NCBI GenBank assembly: GCA_013619105.1
Contig: JABXKU010000016.1
Location: 1 to 60,619, forward strand
Reading direction: 5' to 3'
DNA: 60,619 nt
DNA from: Desulfuromonadales bacterium
GTDB lineage: Bacteria > Desulfobacterota > Desulfuromonadia > Desulfuromonadales > Syntrophotaleaceae
In this document: one piece after another, positions 1-8,937 of the stretch
Layout: every line of letters starts with the position of its first letter
Numbering within the stretch: position 1 is the stretch's first letter
Program-made: the position numbers and the translations under genes
Notes under the pieces: model-generated
Told to the model about the DNA's origin: nothing
The model's database searches: none
The model's input: only the letters and a program-made list of their open reading frames with translations

Positions 1-552
1 AATCAAGGAAGCGGAAACCCCTTGTGAAACAAGACCCCGCTCGGTCATCTGCCGGGAATTTGAAAAATCCTGACAGTTTCCCGTCCCCCCACCGAAATAG
101 CAGAATTCTGGCCCGACAGTGTCGTACAGCCCATCAAGAAGCTTTGTACCCTGGCCATCAAAGCTGTCGGAAAAACAAATAACAGCTCCATCTGCGGCAT
201 CCGCAGTCAATAGCGTTTCTCCAATGTGCTGACCGACGATACCTGCATCGAGGTTCTGATCTTCTATGAGAGCAGTACTGACGGAAAGATCTTCACCGGC
301 CAACGTCAAGACCGCAACGCCTTCCTCAAAAAACCCTTGTTGGGAAAAAAAACCTGAGCAGCTGGCACCAACCAATTTTGATTTACCAAGAGCTGATCGG
401 ACTCCAGCCCGAACCGCTTCACAATCGTAATGGGGAGTGACCAACACAATCGCCAGCTTGGCCTGTCCCGACCTGTTCACTGCAGCAGCGGCTGCCTGCA
501 AACCTGCCTGCCAAGACAGCTTTTCGCAACTAACTCCAACACCTACCCTCAT
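1..552 (-). CDS. FIST-domain sensory protein, 3' part off the window edge
   Basis: This is a partial gene: the reading frame is open from an ATG at 552 to base 1 (184 codons) and continues outside the window. The start follows an AGGAGG Shine-Dalgarno at 557-562. The protein begins MRVGVGVSCEKLSWQAGLQA. It goes on with an AIVLVTP strand, a VGASCSGFF segment, a SDSFDG stretch and a CYFGGGTGN loop. This order fits the N-terminal FIST domain, a ligand-sensing module found alone or fused to signalling domains in many bacteria. The ligand (small molecules, possibly amino acids) is not settled for the family. No output domain is visible because the gene is cut off. The start codon overlaps the stop of a possible small upstream reading frame (ATGA). 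The family call is by eye. Confidence 0.72.
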   Translation of the reverse strand, partial: MRVGVGVSCEKLSWQAGLQAAAAAVNRSGQAKLAIVLVTPHYDCEAVRAGVRSALGKSKLVGASCSGFFSQQGFFEEGVAVLTLAGEDLSVSTALIEDQNLDAGIVGQHIGETLLTADAADGAVICFSDSFDGQGTKLLDGLYDTVGPEFCYFGGGTGNCQDFSNSRQMTERGLVSQGVSASLI

Positions 553-728
553 TGACCCTCCTGACTCAAGGTCCCATGATATAGCCAGCAAAATAAAGCC
601 GACACAAATAGCAATATTGTTAAGTTCAGCAACAGTCGCGCCAAAAACAGCCGATCAAGAAACTTAATAGCTAGATGCAACCAAGACACCAATAAGCGGA
701 CTGCAAAAACCGCAGGTGGCCGCCACAA
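549..728 (-). CDS. possible small membrane protein coupled to the FIST gene
   Basis: A 59-codon open frame on the minus strand could start at a TTG (728) and stops at 549-551, overlapping the FIST start as ATGA. The product would be basic and aromatic at first (WRPPAVFAVRLLV). It has a likely membrane segment near residues 32-52 (LLLNLTILLFVSALFCWLY) and ends GTLSQEGQ. The overlap and the hydrophobic composition argue for a real coupled gene. Against this, no Shine-Dalgarno precedes the TTG and no family is recognised. It may instead be the tail of a decayed gene, because an in-frame stop lies just upstream of the TTG. Treat as tentative. Confidence 0.28.
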   Translation of the reverse strand: MWRPPAVFAVRLLVSWLHLAIKFLDRLFLARLLLNLTILLFVSALFCWLYHGTLSQEGQ

Positions 729-967
729 CCGACTGTAATCACATAATGATTATTGGCTTGTGTCGGAGAACGGGTTAAACCTAAGGCAATAATATAACCC
801 TCAGAAGAGACCGCGTTTCAGCCTTTCTTGTACTATATAGGTTGGTTAACTACTAGAGAAGTGTGGCAATCCGGCGGGGACATTGTCTACACTTGTGTGG
901 CATGCCACACCTTATGCCCCGCGAGGGAATAAGCCCGTAGGGGAAAACAACATGTCCATAATAAACA
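729..967. other. non-coding stretch with a 16-bp perfect palindrome
   Basis: About 240 bases between the FIST locus and the initiator tRNA terminator hold no convincing gene. The only clear structure is the perfect palindrome GTGTGGCATGCCACAC at 895-910, with another copy of the half-site GTGTGGCA at 861-868. This looks like a regulator-binding arrangement, but which gene it would serve is unknown. I checked for a c-di-GMP riboswitch and did not find one. Confidence 0.4.
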
Positions 968-968
968 C

Positions 969-998
969 AAAAAGGGACTTGCATTTCTGCAAGTCCCT
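969..998 (-). terminator. intrinsic terminator after initiator tRNA
   Basis: An 11-bp perfect stem (973-983 with 988-998) closes a 4-base loop and is followed on the minus strand by a short T-run (972 down to 969). It lies 10 bases past the 3' end of the tRNA. The other flank carries eight T on the plus strand, so it could work in both directions. Confidence 0.85.
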
Positions 999-1007
999 GA
1001 TTTTTTT

Positions 1008-1084
<77 letters not shown>

Positions 1085-1100
1085 TCATTGACGAAGAGGC

Positions 1101-1129
1101 ACAATACATCCTGTCGAATCGATTGTCAA
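1101..1129 (-). promoter_or_regulatory. sigma70-type promoter for tRNA-fMet
   Basis: On the minus strand a perfect TTGACA -35 (1124-1129) is followed by a 17-base spacer and TATTGT -10 (1101-1106). Transcription would start a few bases before the mature tRNA end at 1084. The position and spacing make this one of the clearest promoters in the window. Confidence 0.75.
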
Positions 1130-1142
1130 GACTCTTTTCTGA

Positions 1143-1871
1143 TCAGCGCCGTTTTACCAACGGTGCAGAAGAAACCTGGTCCGCCTTAAGTGAACTAACA
1201 GCTTGATCGGCATCGGCCTTACTGCTAAAAGGGCCGGCATAGACCCGGTACCAAACCCCCTTGGCTCCGAGATCAGCGGACTCGACAAAAGCAGCATAAC
1301 CCTTCTTTTTCATGCGATTACGCAGGCCATCAGCCCCATCGCGTTGCTTGACCGCAGCAACCTGAACCAGGTAACTGCCGCTGGCAACCCCAGCGGGCTT
1401 AAGGACTACCGGCCTTGGGGCAACAGGTAATGCTGGCGCAGCTATTGGCTTTGGCGTTACCACGACCTTAACGGTTTCCGTGGCCTTGACCTGCGGCGTG
1501 CTGATCTGCTCTGGAACGGGTTCTGATTTTATCGGCTCTGGCGGCAAATTAATCCCACTGCCGAGGGCGTTCTGCTGACCTTTAGCAAGGGTATCATAAA
1601 AGGTCAACTGGGGATTTTGCACTTCATCGGATGTTGCGGGCGTAGCCGGGTTGACGTCTGTTTTCAGTTCAAAAACCTCACCATGTGTAGCTGCGAGTGG
1701 TTTCTGTATCGGCAGATGTTCTTCAGTCACCAAGCTATGTTCGCCGCTTCTTCCCACCATCACACCGAGGAAAAAACAAACCAAACCGACAACCAATAAC
1801 ATGGACACCATAAACAGCGTCTGCTTTTTCTCCATGCGTCGCTGTGAGCGGGACACTACTTGTTGAGTCAT
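1143..1871 (-). CDS. SPOR-domain inner-membrane protein
   Basis: This 242-residue protein has a basic cytoplasmic N-terminus, one membrane segment near residues 18-40 (LFMVSMLLVVGLVCFFLGV), a long Pro/Val-rich linker and a C-terminal SPOR domain (about 165-240; SYLVQVAAV, then WYRVYAGPF). SPOR domains bind peptidoglycan stripped of stem peptides and gather at the division septum. The topology is that of FtsN/DedD-like proteins with the domain in the periplasm. An AGAGG Shine-Dalgarno sits 8 bases before the ATG. It lies 14 bases after argS, so it is probably co-transcribed with argS and the ftsB-like gene, which also points to cell division. Which SPOR subfamily it belongs to cannot be told by eye. 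Confidence 0.9.
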   Translation of the reverse strand: MTQQVVSRSQRRMEKKQTLFMVSMLLVVGLVCFFLGVMVGRSGEHSLVTEEHLPIQKPLAATHGEVFELKTDVNPATPATSDEVQNPQLTFYDTLAKGQQNALGSGINLPPEPIKSEPVPEQISTPQVKATETVKVVVTPKPIAAPALPVAPRPVVLKPAGVASGSYLVQVAAVKQRDGADGLRNRMKKKGYAAFVESADLGAKGVWYRVYAGPFSSKADADQAVSSLKADQVSSAPLVKRR

Positions 1872-1885
1872 TGCAAAACCTCTTT

Positions 1886-3550
1886 CTACATTCTTTCCGG
1901 TGCGGAAACCCCAAGGAGCAAGAGGGCATTTTCGAGGACCGTTCTTACCCCGTTGATTAGGTAAAGCCGGGCACGGCTCGTTTCAATATCTTCAGTAAGA
2001 ACCCGTCCCTTATTGTAATAAGAATGAAAGCGGGCAGCTAGATCCTGCAGATAAAAAACAATTCGATGTGGTTCGAAATGTTGCGCGGCCGCTTCGACAG
2101 TCTCTCCATAGCGGGAAAGTTGCTTGACCAGTGCAAGCTCTTCTTCCAGGGTCAGTTGGCTAAAATCGACCTCACCGGCAGAGGGCAGGGTTATCCCAGC
2201 TTCGGCAGCATTACGATTGATGCTACAGACTCGTGCATGGGCATACTGGACATAGTATACCGGATTATCATTGCTCTGTTTCTTGGCCAACTCAAGATCG
2301 AAGTCAAGCTGGCTGTCGGAACGACGGGACAAAAAGAAAAACCGGCAGGCATCTTTACCGACTTCGTCAATTACCGCGCGCAAGGTGACGAATTTCCCGG
2401 CCCGGGTACTCATAGCCACCTGCTTACCATCCCGTAAAAGATTAACCAATTGGACCAAAATGCACTGCAGGTCGTCAGTATCCCTTCCCAGACCAGCCAA
2501 AACAGCCTTCATGCGGGGTATATAGCCATGATGATCAGCGCCCCAGACATCGATCACCAGATCGAAACCACGCTCATACTTTTCTTTATGGTAGGCAACA
2601 TCCGAGGCGAAATAGGTGGCAACCCCATTGGAGCGTACCAGGACCCTGTCCTTGTCATCACCGAAATCGGTTGTTTTAAACCAAATAGCGCCGTCCAGTT
2701 CGTAAGTCAGGCCGCGCTCCTTGAGCAAAGCGATACCGCGCTCGACCTCACCCCGATCGTAGAGGCTCTGTTCGCTATACCAGTTATCGAAGTGAACTCC
2801 AAAATCCTCTAAGTCCGTATCAATACCGTCACGAATTTGGCTGCCGCCATACGCACCGATCTGCTCAATGGCTTCTTTCTCGGAAAGCTCTAACAAGGCA
2901 CGACCTTTACCATCCAAAACTTCTTGTGCAATATCTCGAATGTAATCGCCTTGATAGCAATCGTCAGGAAACTCTATGGCCTCACCGAGCAATTCCCGAT
3001 ACCGCAACAAAAGGGAGCGACCGAGAGTCTGCATCTGGTTGCCGGCATCGTTGAGATAATATTCGCGCTGCACCTCGTAGCCGGCAGCATTCAGAACCGC
3101 CGCCACGGCGTCTCCGGTGGCGGCGCCCCGACCGTGACCGATATGCAGCGGGCCGGTGGGATTGGCGCTAACGAATTCTACCTGGACTTTTTTTCCCTTA
3201 CCGAAATTGCTTCGGCCATAATCAGCTCCACGACGCACCACCTCATTGAGAGTTTCAAACCAGTGACAGGAGGGAAGAAAAAAGTTAATAAACCCAGGGC
3301 CGGCAATCTCTACCCTCCCCCACTCGGTGGCGCTTTCTTCAAGAACGCTGACAAGAGCTTCGGCAACTTTGCGCGGGGCCGTCTTTTCAGCTCGCGCCAA
3401 CACCATAGCAAGATTGGTAGAAAAATCACCATGCCCAGGACGAGCCGGCACCTCAAGAGCAATCTCGGGTAATTGTGCGGATTTTAGGGTGCCTCGCTCG
3501 TAACAAATCTGCAGAGCATTGCATATATGTTGCTTCAAACGTTGATTCAT
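1886..3550 (-). CDS. argS: arginyl-tRNA synthetase
   Basis: Charges tRNA-Arg with arginine in the cytoplasm using ATP. The class I signature HIGH appears in PTGPLHIGHGRG near residue 130. The N-terminal Arg-tRNA additional domain comes first, and the C-terminal DALR anticodon-binding domain ends the protein. The KMSKS loop is degenerate (MSTRAGKFVTL), which is normal for many ArgRS. Length is 554 residues from ATG at 3550. A GTG two codons upstream (3556) is also open, but the ATG is preferred because of spacing from the weak AGAAAGA ribosome-binding site. It sits between the ftsB-like gene and the SPOR gene. Confidence 0.97.
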   Translation of the reverse strand: MNQRLKQHICNALQICYERGTLKSAQLPEIALEVPARPGHGDFSTNLAMVLARAEKTAPRKVAEALVSVLEESATEWGRVEIAGPGFINFFLPSCHWFETLNEVVRRGADYGRSNFGKGKKVQVEFVSANPTGPLHIGHGRGAATGDAVAAVLNAAGYEVQREYYLNDAGNQMQTLGRSLLLRYRELLGEAIEFPDDCYQGDYIRDIAQEVLDGKGRALLELSEKEAIEQIGAYGGSQIRDGIDTDLEDFGVHFDNWYSEQSLYDRGEVERGIALLKERGLTYELDGAIWFKTTDFGDDKDRVLVRSNGVATYFASDVAYHKEKYERGFDLVIDVWGADHHGYIPRMKAVLAGLGRDTDDLQCILVQLVNLLRDGKQVAMSTRAGKFVTLRAVIDEVGKDACRFFFLSRRSDSQLDFDLELAKKQSNDNPVYYVQYAHARVCSINRNAAEAGITLPSAGEVDFSQLTLEEELALVKQLSRYGETVEAAAQHFEPHRIVFYLQDLAARFHSYYNKGRVLTEDIETSRARLYLINGVRTVLENALLLLGVSAPERM

Positions 3551-3690
3551 GGACACATCTTTCTATTCTGACATTCTGTTCTGGAAAGACCCTCGCCAAG
3601 TCAAAAAAACCAGGCCAAAACCTGCACAAAGATAAAAAAGTGTATGTTAGCCTCAGGCTGTTGCAACTGTCAAGAACCGCAGCAGAAAGA

Positions 3691-3721
3691 AACAAAAAGG
3701 CCCCGGCAATTGCCGGGGCCT
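3691..3721 (-). terminator. intrinsic terminator after the ftsB-like gene
   Basis: A 24-base perfect palindrome (3698-3721, AGGCCCCGGC arms) is followed on the minus strand by TTTTTGTTTCTTT. It lies 19 bases past the ftsB-like stop and about 140 bases before argS. It would therefore end the comEA-ftsB transcript or attenuate it ahead of argS. Confidence 0.85.
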
Positions 3722-3739
3722 CAAATCTTGAGAAACTGC

Positions 3740-4090
3740 CTAGCGAGAAGCCGGAGACTCGGGCTCAGCGGCCCTCTTGTCGCTGCCTTGGGCAAACTGA
3801 TAAACCAATTCATCCTCTTTGACCATACCCAACTCCCGGCGGGCAATGACCTCAATATACTCGCGATCGGAGCGCAAAGCCTCGATTTCTTCCTTTAATT
3901 GCCGGATAACCGCTTCCTGCTGCTGCACTTCGGCTTCAAGGGCGGCGTGATGGCGACTGGCCTGCAAAGTCCGCAAAATTCCCTTTTGGCCGAACAGGGC
4001 AAAACCGAGGATGATCAATATCAGCAGAATGGGCACGAGTGGCAGCCGCCTCCCTATCCCCGATTGTCCGTTTTTTTGCTCATCACTCAT
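3740..4090 (-). CDS. septum formation initiator FtsB/DivIC-like protein
   Basis: A small bitopic protein of 116 residues from the chosen start. It has a short cytoplasmic N-terminus, a membrane helix near residues 18-34 (LVPILLILIILGFALFG), then a heptad-rich coiled coil (about 45-80, with LEAEVQQQEAVIRQLKEEIE). The REYIEVIARRELGMVKEDE segment is typical of the FtsB/DivIC family. Such proteins pair with FtsL-like and FtsQ-like partners to activate septal wall synthesis. ATG at 4090 is preferred over ATG at 4105 because a GGGGG stretch lies about 9 bases before it, while the upstream ATG has no ribosome-binding site. The C-terminal tail is polar and low-complexity. Confidence 0.85.
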   Translation of the reverse strand: MSDEQKNGQSGIGRRLPLVPILLILIILGFALFGQKGILRTLQASRHHAALEAEVQQQEAVIRQLKEEIEALRSDREYIEVIARRELGMVKEDELVYQFAQGSDKRAAEPESPASR

Positions 4091-4168
4091 CTGCAAAGCC
4101 CCCATAAACCATTTATCTAAACTGATGGCATGTTAGCATCGCAGCAGTATGGCAGAAAGCATAAACTG

Positions 4169-4477
4169 TTATTGAATAACGATTCGATCGCTAATTTTAT
4201 TCAGGGTGCTTTGACCGAGGCCTTTTACCTTTAGCAAACCTTCCAAGCTGGGAAAGGGGCCCTTGGCCGCACGATAGTCAATAATCCGCTGGGCAGTAAC
4301 CCGACCGATTCCGGGTAGAGTCTGTAATTCCTTGGCCGAAGCAGTATTAACATTGACCATAGCTGTGATCGCCTGAGCGTTTGCAGCTTGTGCCTTTGCA
4401 GCATTAGCAACAGACAACCAAGAAAAAGAAAACAACAAGCTGAGAACAATCGCCAGACAACTAAACAAATTCTTCAT
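4169..4477 (-). CDS. ComEA-like helix-hairpin-helix DNA-binding protein (exported)
   Basis: 102 residues: a signal peptide (residues 1-26, ending VANA) followed by a ComEA-type (HhH)2 module from about residue 43 (VNVNTASAKELQTLPGIG, then LLKVKGLG). ComEA proteins bind double-stranded DNA in the periplasm and pull it in during natural transformation. Short stand-alone copies are common in bacteria with no proven competence, so a role in DNA uptake is possible but not shown here. A strong GGAGG lies 4 bases before the ATG, and the gene has its own likely promoter (4572-4600). The ftsB-like gene follows 78 bases downstream. Confidence 0.88.
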   Translation of the reverse strand: MKNLFSCLAIVLSLLFSFSWLSVANAAKAQAANAQAITAMVNVNTASAKELQTLPGIGRVTAQRIIDYRAAKGPFPSLEGLLKVKGLGQSTLNKISDRIVIQ

Positions 4478-4571
4478 ATAACCTCCGGTTTTTGTAAGTC
4501 AAAGATTGCCAATCACGCCCTCCCTGTCAGAACAACTCCAACAAGATTAGCACAAAACCATTTAGCAATAT

Positions 4572-4600
4572 TAATTAACAAAAACACAACTGGAAGTCAA
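4572..4600 (-). promoter_or_regulatory. candidate promoter for comEA-ftsB
   Basis: TTGACT (4595-4600) and TAATTA (4572-4577) on the minus strand are separated by 17 bases. They sit about 95 bases upstream of comEA in an AT-rich stretch between lptD and comEA. No terminator is obvious after lptD, so read-through is also possible. Confidence 0.55.
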
Positions 4601-4709
4601 TTGTTTTTATATCCTCTAACCTTTGATGCCTATTCTTTGCCCCAGAATAATTTTGAGATGCCGGTTGTTAAGGACACGCTCCTCATTTTCGAAACATAAT
4701 GCCTTAACA

Positions 4710-6782
4710 TTAGAGAGGTTCACGGCGACTTCCTGGATGGGCAGTACGTCCAAGACCGGCCAGAGAGAAATTAATCATAATTTCTTGATCACCGTCACGA
4801 TTGCGATAGTTCACGTAGAAACTCCAGCATTGGGCTCGATACTCAAAGCCGACCAGATTTTCGAGATTGACGTCTCCCCGAAATGAATGGCGGTTTTCAA
4901 AATTAAGATAGAAGGGCTTAAAAAGTGACAAGTTGAGTTTGGCTGCAAGATATTCTTGGGCATCCTTGTTATAGCGGTAACGCAACGAAAGAGCATTACC
5001 ATGCTGGTCTTCAAGACCGGTTTCAGCATGGAATGTCAGAAACTCAGCTGGACCGCTGACATCGTAGCGCGTATCGATGTCGATATAATTCCAACGAGTC
5101 GGTCGCAGAATGAGTTCAGCCCTCAAGTCAGAAAAGGAATGATCCTGCCCCTGTGGAGCCAGGGGATACCGTGCAGATTCCTCCAAATCAAATTCCTGTG
5201 CCAGTCGCAGATAAAGAAGTTCACGATAATCGACCTGGCCGGTCGTCGCTTCACTGCGAGCTACCAATCGATTAGTCAGGCCATAACTTATAGTGTTACG
5301 ACCCCAAAGGTAATCTTCGGCTTCAAACTGGGGCAGATCAGACTGATCCTCAAAAGGCCGATACTGGTAAAGGATTTCGGGTTGCATTATATGCTGAACT
5401 TTATCGACGGTTTTTCCGTCGACCGTATATACACGGGCCAAACGCGAACTGATCCGGGTCGAAAAATCGAACAGACCATGACTCTCTTCACCCTGCGTAC
5501 TGGTATAGAGTCGCTCACGGTGACCAATCTCGGAAGTCACATCGACGCCACCAAGACGAAAAACACCGGTTAGGGCCGGCCGCATGCTCACCCGAGCACC
5601 CTTGAGTCCCTCCTTGCGCCACAGGTTGACGACACTCGTATCGAGATCGAAATAGAACGGACTGCCCCACAGACGACGTTTGAGCATGGCAAACTGGAGC
5701 TCCGGCAGACGCTGCAGGGTTTCATCGTTACTCTGCTCAAGATCTTTCGTGTATTTGACTTGGCCTACAAGATTATTTTTCCCCCAATTGCGACTCGCCG
5801 CAATCACCGATTCAGCCTTATCCTTATTGTACTCACCAGCCGCTTCGCCAAAATCGGAAAAGAAATCACGATTACTGACAAAATCAACATCGGCGATCAA
5901 ACGGACCTCACCCGGCAAGGTGCCCCGATGTCGCCAGTCAAAAGCAAACCGATCATCGTTGCCACTAAATCCGCTAACGTGGTAGCCCTTTAATGCGCCT
6001 GCATTGTCGTGTCCAAAAAGATAACGGTATTCCAGCCCCTTACCAAGTCCAAGCCGAGAGAGATAATCGAGGTAAAGGGTGGCATCCTGATTGCGGGAGA
6101 TAACCTGGTAATAACTCATAAAGAGTTGCGTACCACGCTTATCAGAATAACCGACACTGGGCATCAGCAAACCCGACTCCCGTTCGGTTTTGACCGGATA
6201 GCCAATGATCGGCAGGTAAAAAACAGGCACATCATAGATATGAAATTTAACGTTTTTAGCCCAGGCAAAACCACCCAGAGTGACATCAAGTTCGCGAGCA
6301 GTAAATTTCCAGGAGGGCTTCGGGCCTTCGCAGCTGGTGAAGGTGCCGTTCTCTACTCGATAACTGCGCTCACCCGTCTTGGCAATAGTAGTGCCAGAAA
6401 CGTAAAAGTCCGGTTCGTGGACCAGAATACGGCCGTTGACAAGGTGGCCGAGACCGCTGGCGAGATTGAGGTACATTTCATCACCGAATAATTCACCATC
6501 GGGGTCGATGAAATGCACACCACCAAAAGCTTCAGCCTCACTGGTATCGTCTTTCCAGCGTACCCGGTCCGCCCGTAATTCTTGGTCTCCTTGGCGCAGT
6601 ACTACCTCGCGCTCGGCAAGATAAGTAGCGGAAGCCTGATCAAAAACCAGCTCTTCCGCTTCAAGTTGAACCGGTTCCTGAGAAACGGCTTTTTTTGGTT
6701 CAGCCCCGAAAGCCAGTTGCACCGAGCAGACCAATAAACAGCCGGCCAGCGCGAGACGCCGCCATATTGCTACTTGCTTCAC
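4710..6782 (-). CDS. lptD: LPS-assembly outer-membrane protein LptD
   Basis: 690 residues with a signal peptide ending AFGA (about residue 27). An N-terminal OstA/LptA-like beta-jellyroll follows (LEAEELVFDQASATYL, then ELRADRVRW). A long C-terminal beta-barrel carries the family segment VPVFYLPIIGYPVKTERESGLLMPSVGYS near residue 190. With LptE it inserts lipopolysaccharide into the outer leaflet, so the host is an LPS-bearing diderm. It starts inside the folC stop (ATGA overlap), so the two are translationally coupled. It is the last gene of the trp-accD-folC-lptD run. Confidence 0.93.
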   Translation of the reverse strand: MKQVAIWRRLALAGCLLVCSVQLAFGAEPKKAVSQEPVQLEAEELVFDQASATYLAEREVVLRQGDQELRADRVRWKDDTSEAEAFGGVHFIDPDGELFGDEMYLNLASGLGHLVNGRILVHEPDFYVSGTTIAKTGERSYRVENGTFTSCEGPKPSWKFTARELDVTLGGFAWAKNVKFHIYDVPVFYLPIIGYPVKTERESGLLMPSVGYSDKRGTQLFMSYYQVISRNQDATLYLDYLSRLGLGKGLEYRYLFGHDNAGALKGYHVSGFSGNDDRFAFDWRHRGTLPGEVRLIADVDFVSNRDFFSDFGEAAGEYNKDKAESVIAASRNWGKNNLVGQVKYTKDLEQSNDETLQRLPELQFAMLKRRLWGSPFYFDLDTSVVNLWRKEGLKGARVSMRPALTGVFRLGGVDVTSEIGHRERLYTSTQGEESHGLFDFSTRISSRLARVYTVDGKTVDKVQHIMQPEILYQYRPFEDQSDLPQFEAEDYLWGRNTISYGLTNRLVARSEATTGQVDYRELLYLRLAQEFDLEESARYPLAPQGQDHSFSDLRAELILRPTRWNYIDIDTRYDVSGPAEFLTFHAETGLEDQHGNALSLRYRYNKDAQEYLAAKLNLSLFKPFYLNFENRHSFRGDVNLENLVGFEYRAQCWSFYVNYRNRDGDQEIMINFSLAGLGRTAHPGSRREPL

Positions 6783-8050
6783 CTTAAAGCCCCCTCTTGA
6801 TCCATTAAATACTCACGAGCAGCCGCCACCATAAACAGGGAGCCAGCCACCAGAACAATCTCCCCCTGCTGGCGATCAGCCAGGGCCGCAGCCAAAGCGG
6901 ACGCCGGACCGTCAAAACAACAAGCCGACACACCAGCCTCAGCCGCCAGACGGGCAATGCTCTCCGCGGGCACGGCATCCTCGACGGGAGGTACCGTACA
7001 ATAAAGGCTATCGACCAGCGGCAACACAGGCCGCAATATCTGTGCGATATCCTTGGTGGCCTTGGCACCGACCACCCAGCGAATACCATCCACTGACAAG
7101 GATTCAAGATAGGCGGCCAACACCTTGGCACCCCCTTCATTGTGGGCACCGTCGAGAAGTATTATCCGATCATCGCGCCACCATTCGAGTCGCCCAGGCC
7201 AGCGCGCGGCAGCCACGCCAGCTTGCAGAGAATCCTTAGGCAAATCTAGTCCCTGTCGCCGTAAGATTTCAGCAACCGCTAGAGCCACACCCAAGTTATG
7301 ATGTTGATGCACCCCGTGCAGGCCACTTTGCAATCCGGGCAAGGAAAGCTCAAGACCCTGGTAATCAAAACCATCCTTTACCGTTTCAACAGTAAACTCA
7401 CGGCCATAGTGATAAACAGGGGCATGTAAGTCATTAGCCCTGTGGCGGATCACCTGCAATGCGGCGGGTTCTTGTTGGCCAACCACCAAAGGTATTTGCG
7501 ATTTGATAATGCCGGCTTTTTCAGCGGCGATGGTAGCGAGATCGGCACCGAGATATTCACTATGGTCAAGGCAAATCGGGGTGATAACCGTTACCATAGG
7601 CTGTATCGCATTGGTTGCATCGAGTCGGCCACCCATACCGACCTCTAGAATCGCCACTTCAACCTCTTGCTGCTGAAAGTGTAACAATGCCATAGCGGTG
7701 GTAAATTCAAAAAAGGTGACTAGAATACCATCGCAAACGGCCCGAATCGAATCAATCAAAGCCACCGCTTCTGCTTCGCTGATAGCTTGCCCGTCAATTC
7801 GAATACGTTCGGTGAAGGAATGTAGATGGGGGGAACTGTACAGGCCGGTTCGCTGTCCGGCCTGAATCAGTATGGAAGAGAGCCCGGCACAAACCGAGCC
7901 CTTACCGTTGCTGCCCGCGACGTGGACAATCGGGTAAGCTCTTTCGGGGTTATGTAGACGGCCCAGAATTTTGTGAATGTTGTCCAGGCCTAGCTTGATA
8001 CCAAACCGCTGGAGCCCATAGAGATAGTCGAGGCTCTCCCGGTAGTCCAT
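6779..8050 (-). CDS. folC: folylpolyglutamate / dihydrofolate synthase
   Basis: A 423-residue Mur-ligase-fold enzyme. The ATP-binding loop GSNGKGS is at residues 46-52. Family motifs follow (FEFTTAMAL, EVGMGGRLDATN, then LLDGAHN). It adds glutamate to dihydropteroate and extends the polyglutamate tail of folates, keeping them in the cell. It starts 3 bases after accD and overlaps lptD by 4 bases. The accD-folC pairing after trpA is common in proteobacteria. Confidence 0.95.
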   Translation of the reverse strand: MDYRESLDYLYGLQRFGIKLGLDNIHKILGRLHNPERAYPIVHVAGSNGKGSVCAGLSSILIQAGQRTGLYSSPHLHSFTERIRIDGQAISEAEAVALIDSIRAVCDGILVTFFEFTTAMALLHFQQQEVEVAILEVGMGGRLDATNAIQPMVTVITPICLDHSEYLGADLATIAAEKAGIIKSQIPLVVGQQEPAALQVIRHRANDLHAPVYHYGREFTVETVKDGFDYQGLELSLPGLQSGLHGVHQHHNLGVALAVAEILRRQGLDLPKDSLQAGVAAARWPGRLEWWRDDRIILLDGAHNEGGAKVLAAYLESLSVDGIRWVVGAKATKDIAQILRPVLPLVDSLYCTVPPVEDAVPAESIARLAAEAGVSACCFDGPASALAAALADRQQGEIVLVAGSLFMVAAAREYLMDQEGALR

Positions 8051-8053
8051 AGC

Positions 8054-8902
8054 TTAGTTCTTAGTGAAGACGCGCAAGATTTGGGCAAGACGCTGCTTCA
8101 TCTCCGGTCGGCGCACAATCATGTCGACCATGCCGTGCTCAAGCAGATATTCGGAACGTTGAAAGCCGTCCGGCAACTTCTGGCGAATAGTCTGTTCGAT
8201 AACCCGCGGACCAGCAAATCCGATCAAAGCCCGAGGCTCGGCCATATTAATATCACCGAGCATGGCGAAACTGGCGGTCACCCCGCCAGTGGTCGGGTCG
8301 GTCAATACCGAAACAAAGGGCAGGCCGGCCTCTTTAAGACGGGACAGAGCAGCGCTGCTCTTAGCCATCTGCATCAAAGACAGGATACTCTCCTGCATGC
8401 GGGCACCACCGGACGAGGAAAAAACGATACAGGGACAACGTTCTGCCAAAGCCCGTTCAATAGCCCGAGTGATTTTTTCTCCCACAACCGAGCCCATGCT
8501 GCCGCCCATAAAGGCAAAATCGAAAACCGCCACAACTACCGCCAGTTCCTCGATGGTACCGGTTCCAGAAACCAAGGCCGAAGTACTGCCGCACTTTTTG
8601 GTTGCAGCCTTGAGCCGATCTTTATAGCGCTTGCTGTCCTTGAAATCGAGAAAATCGACAGATTTCATGGTCGCATCCATCTCGACAAAGGAGCCTTCAT
8701 CGAGAATCAGGGCGATGCGCTCGCGTGCAGAAATACGAAAATGATAATCGCACTTAGGACAGACATTGAGATTACGCTCAATTTCCTTGGCGTAAATAAT
8801 TTCCTGACAGTTAGGGCACTTTTTCCATACACCTTCAGGCATTGTGTGTTTTTTGGTTTCGATCGGCACGATCGGTGCTTTGGACTTTCTAAACCAAGCC
8901 AT
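8054..8902 (-). CDS. accD: acetyl-CoA carboxylase carboxyltransferase subunit beta
   Basis: 282 residues. The N-terminal four-cysteine zinc ribbon (C29, C32, C48, C51) is intact. The crotonase-fold carboxyltransferase domain carries [11 protein letters not shown] and [17 protein letters not shown]. Together with AccA it moves carboxyl from carboxybiotin to acetyl-CoA, giving malonyl-CoA for fatty-acid synthesis. accA is not in this window. The gene lies 35 bases after trpA and 3 bases before folC. Confidence 0.97.
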   Translation of the reverse strand: MAWFRKSKAPIVPIETKKHTMPEGVWKKCPNCQEIIYAKEIERNLNVCPKCDYHFRISARERIALILDEGSFVEMDATMKSVDFLDFKDSKRYKDRLKAATKKCGSTSALVSGTGTIEELAVVVAVFDFAFMGGSMGSVVGEKITRAIERALAERCPCIVFSSSGGARMQESILSLMQMAKSSAALSRLKEAGLPFVSVLTDPTTGGVTASFAMLGDINMAEPRALIGFAGPRVIEQTIRQKLPDGFQRSEYLLEHGMVDMIVRRPEMKQRLAQILRVFTKN

Positions 8903-8937
8903 GTCTATTCCTTATCTAAAGCAGACTTCCAGCAACG

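Noticed and set aside
437-667. 76-codon plus-strand frame near the left edge
   Set aside because: Runs antisense to the FIST gene start; low-complexity and without a ribosome site.
729-967. c-di-GMP (GEMM) riboswitch upstream of the FIST gene
   Set aside because: The conserved GEMM core sequence and tetraloop receptor are not present on either strand.
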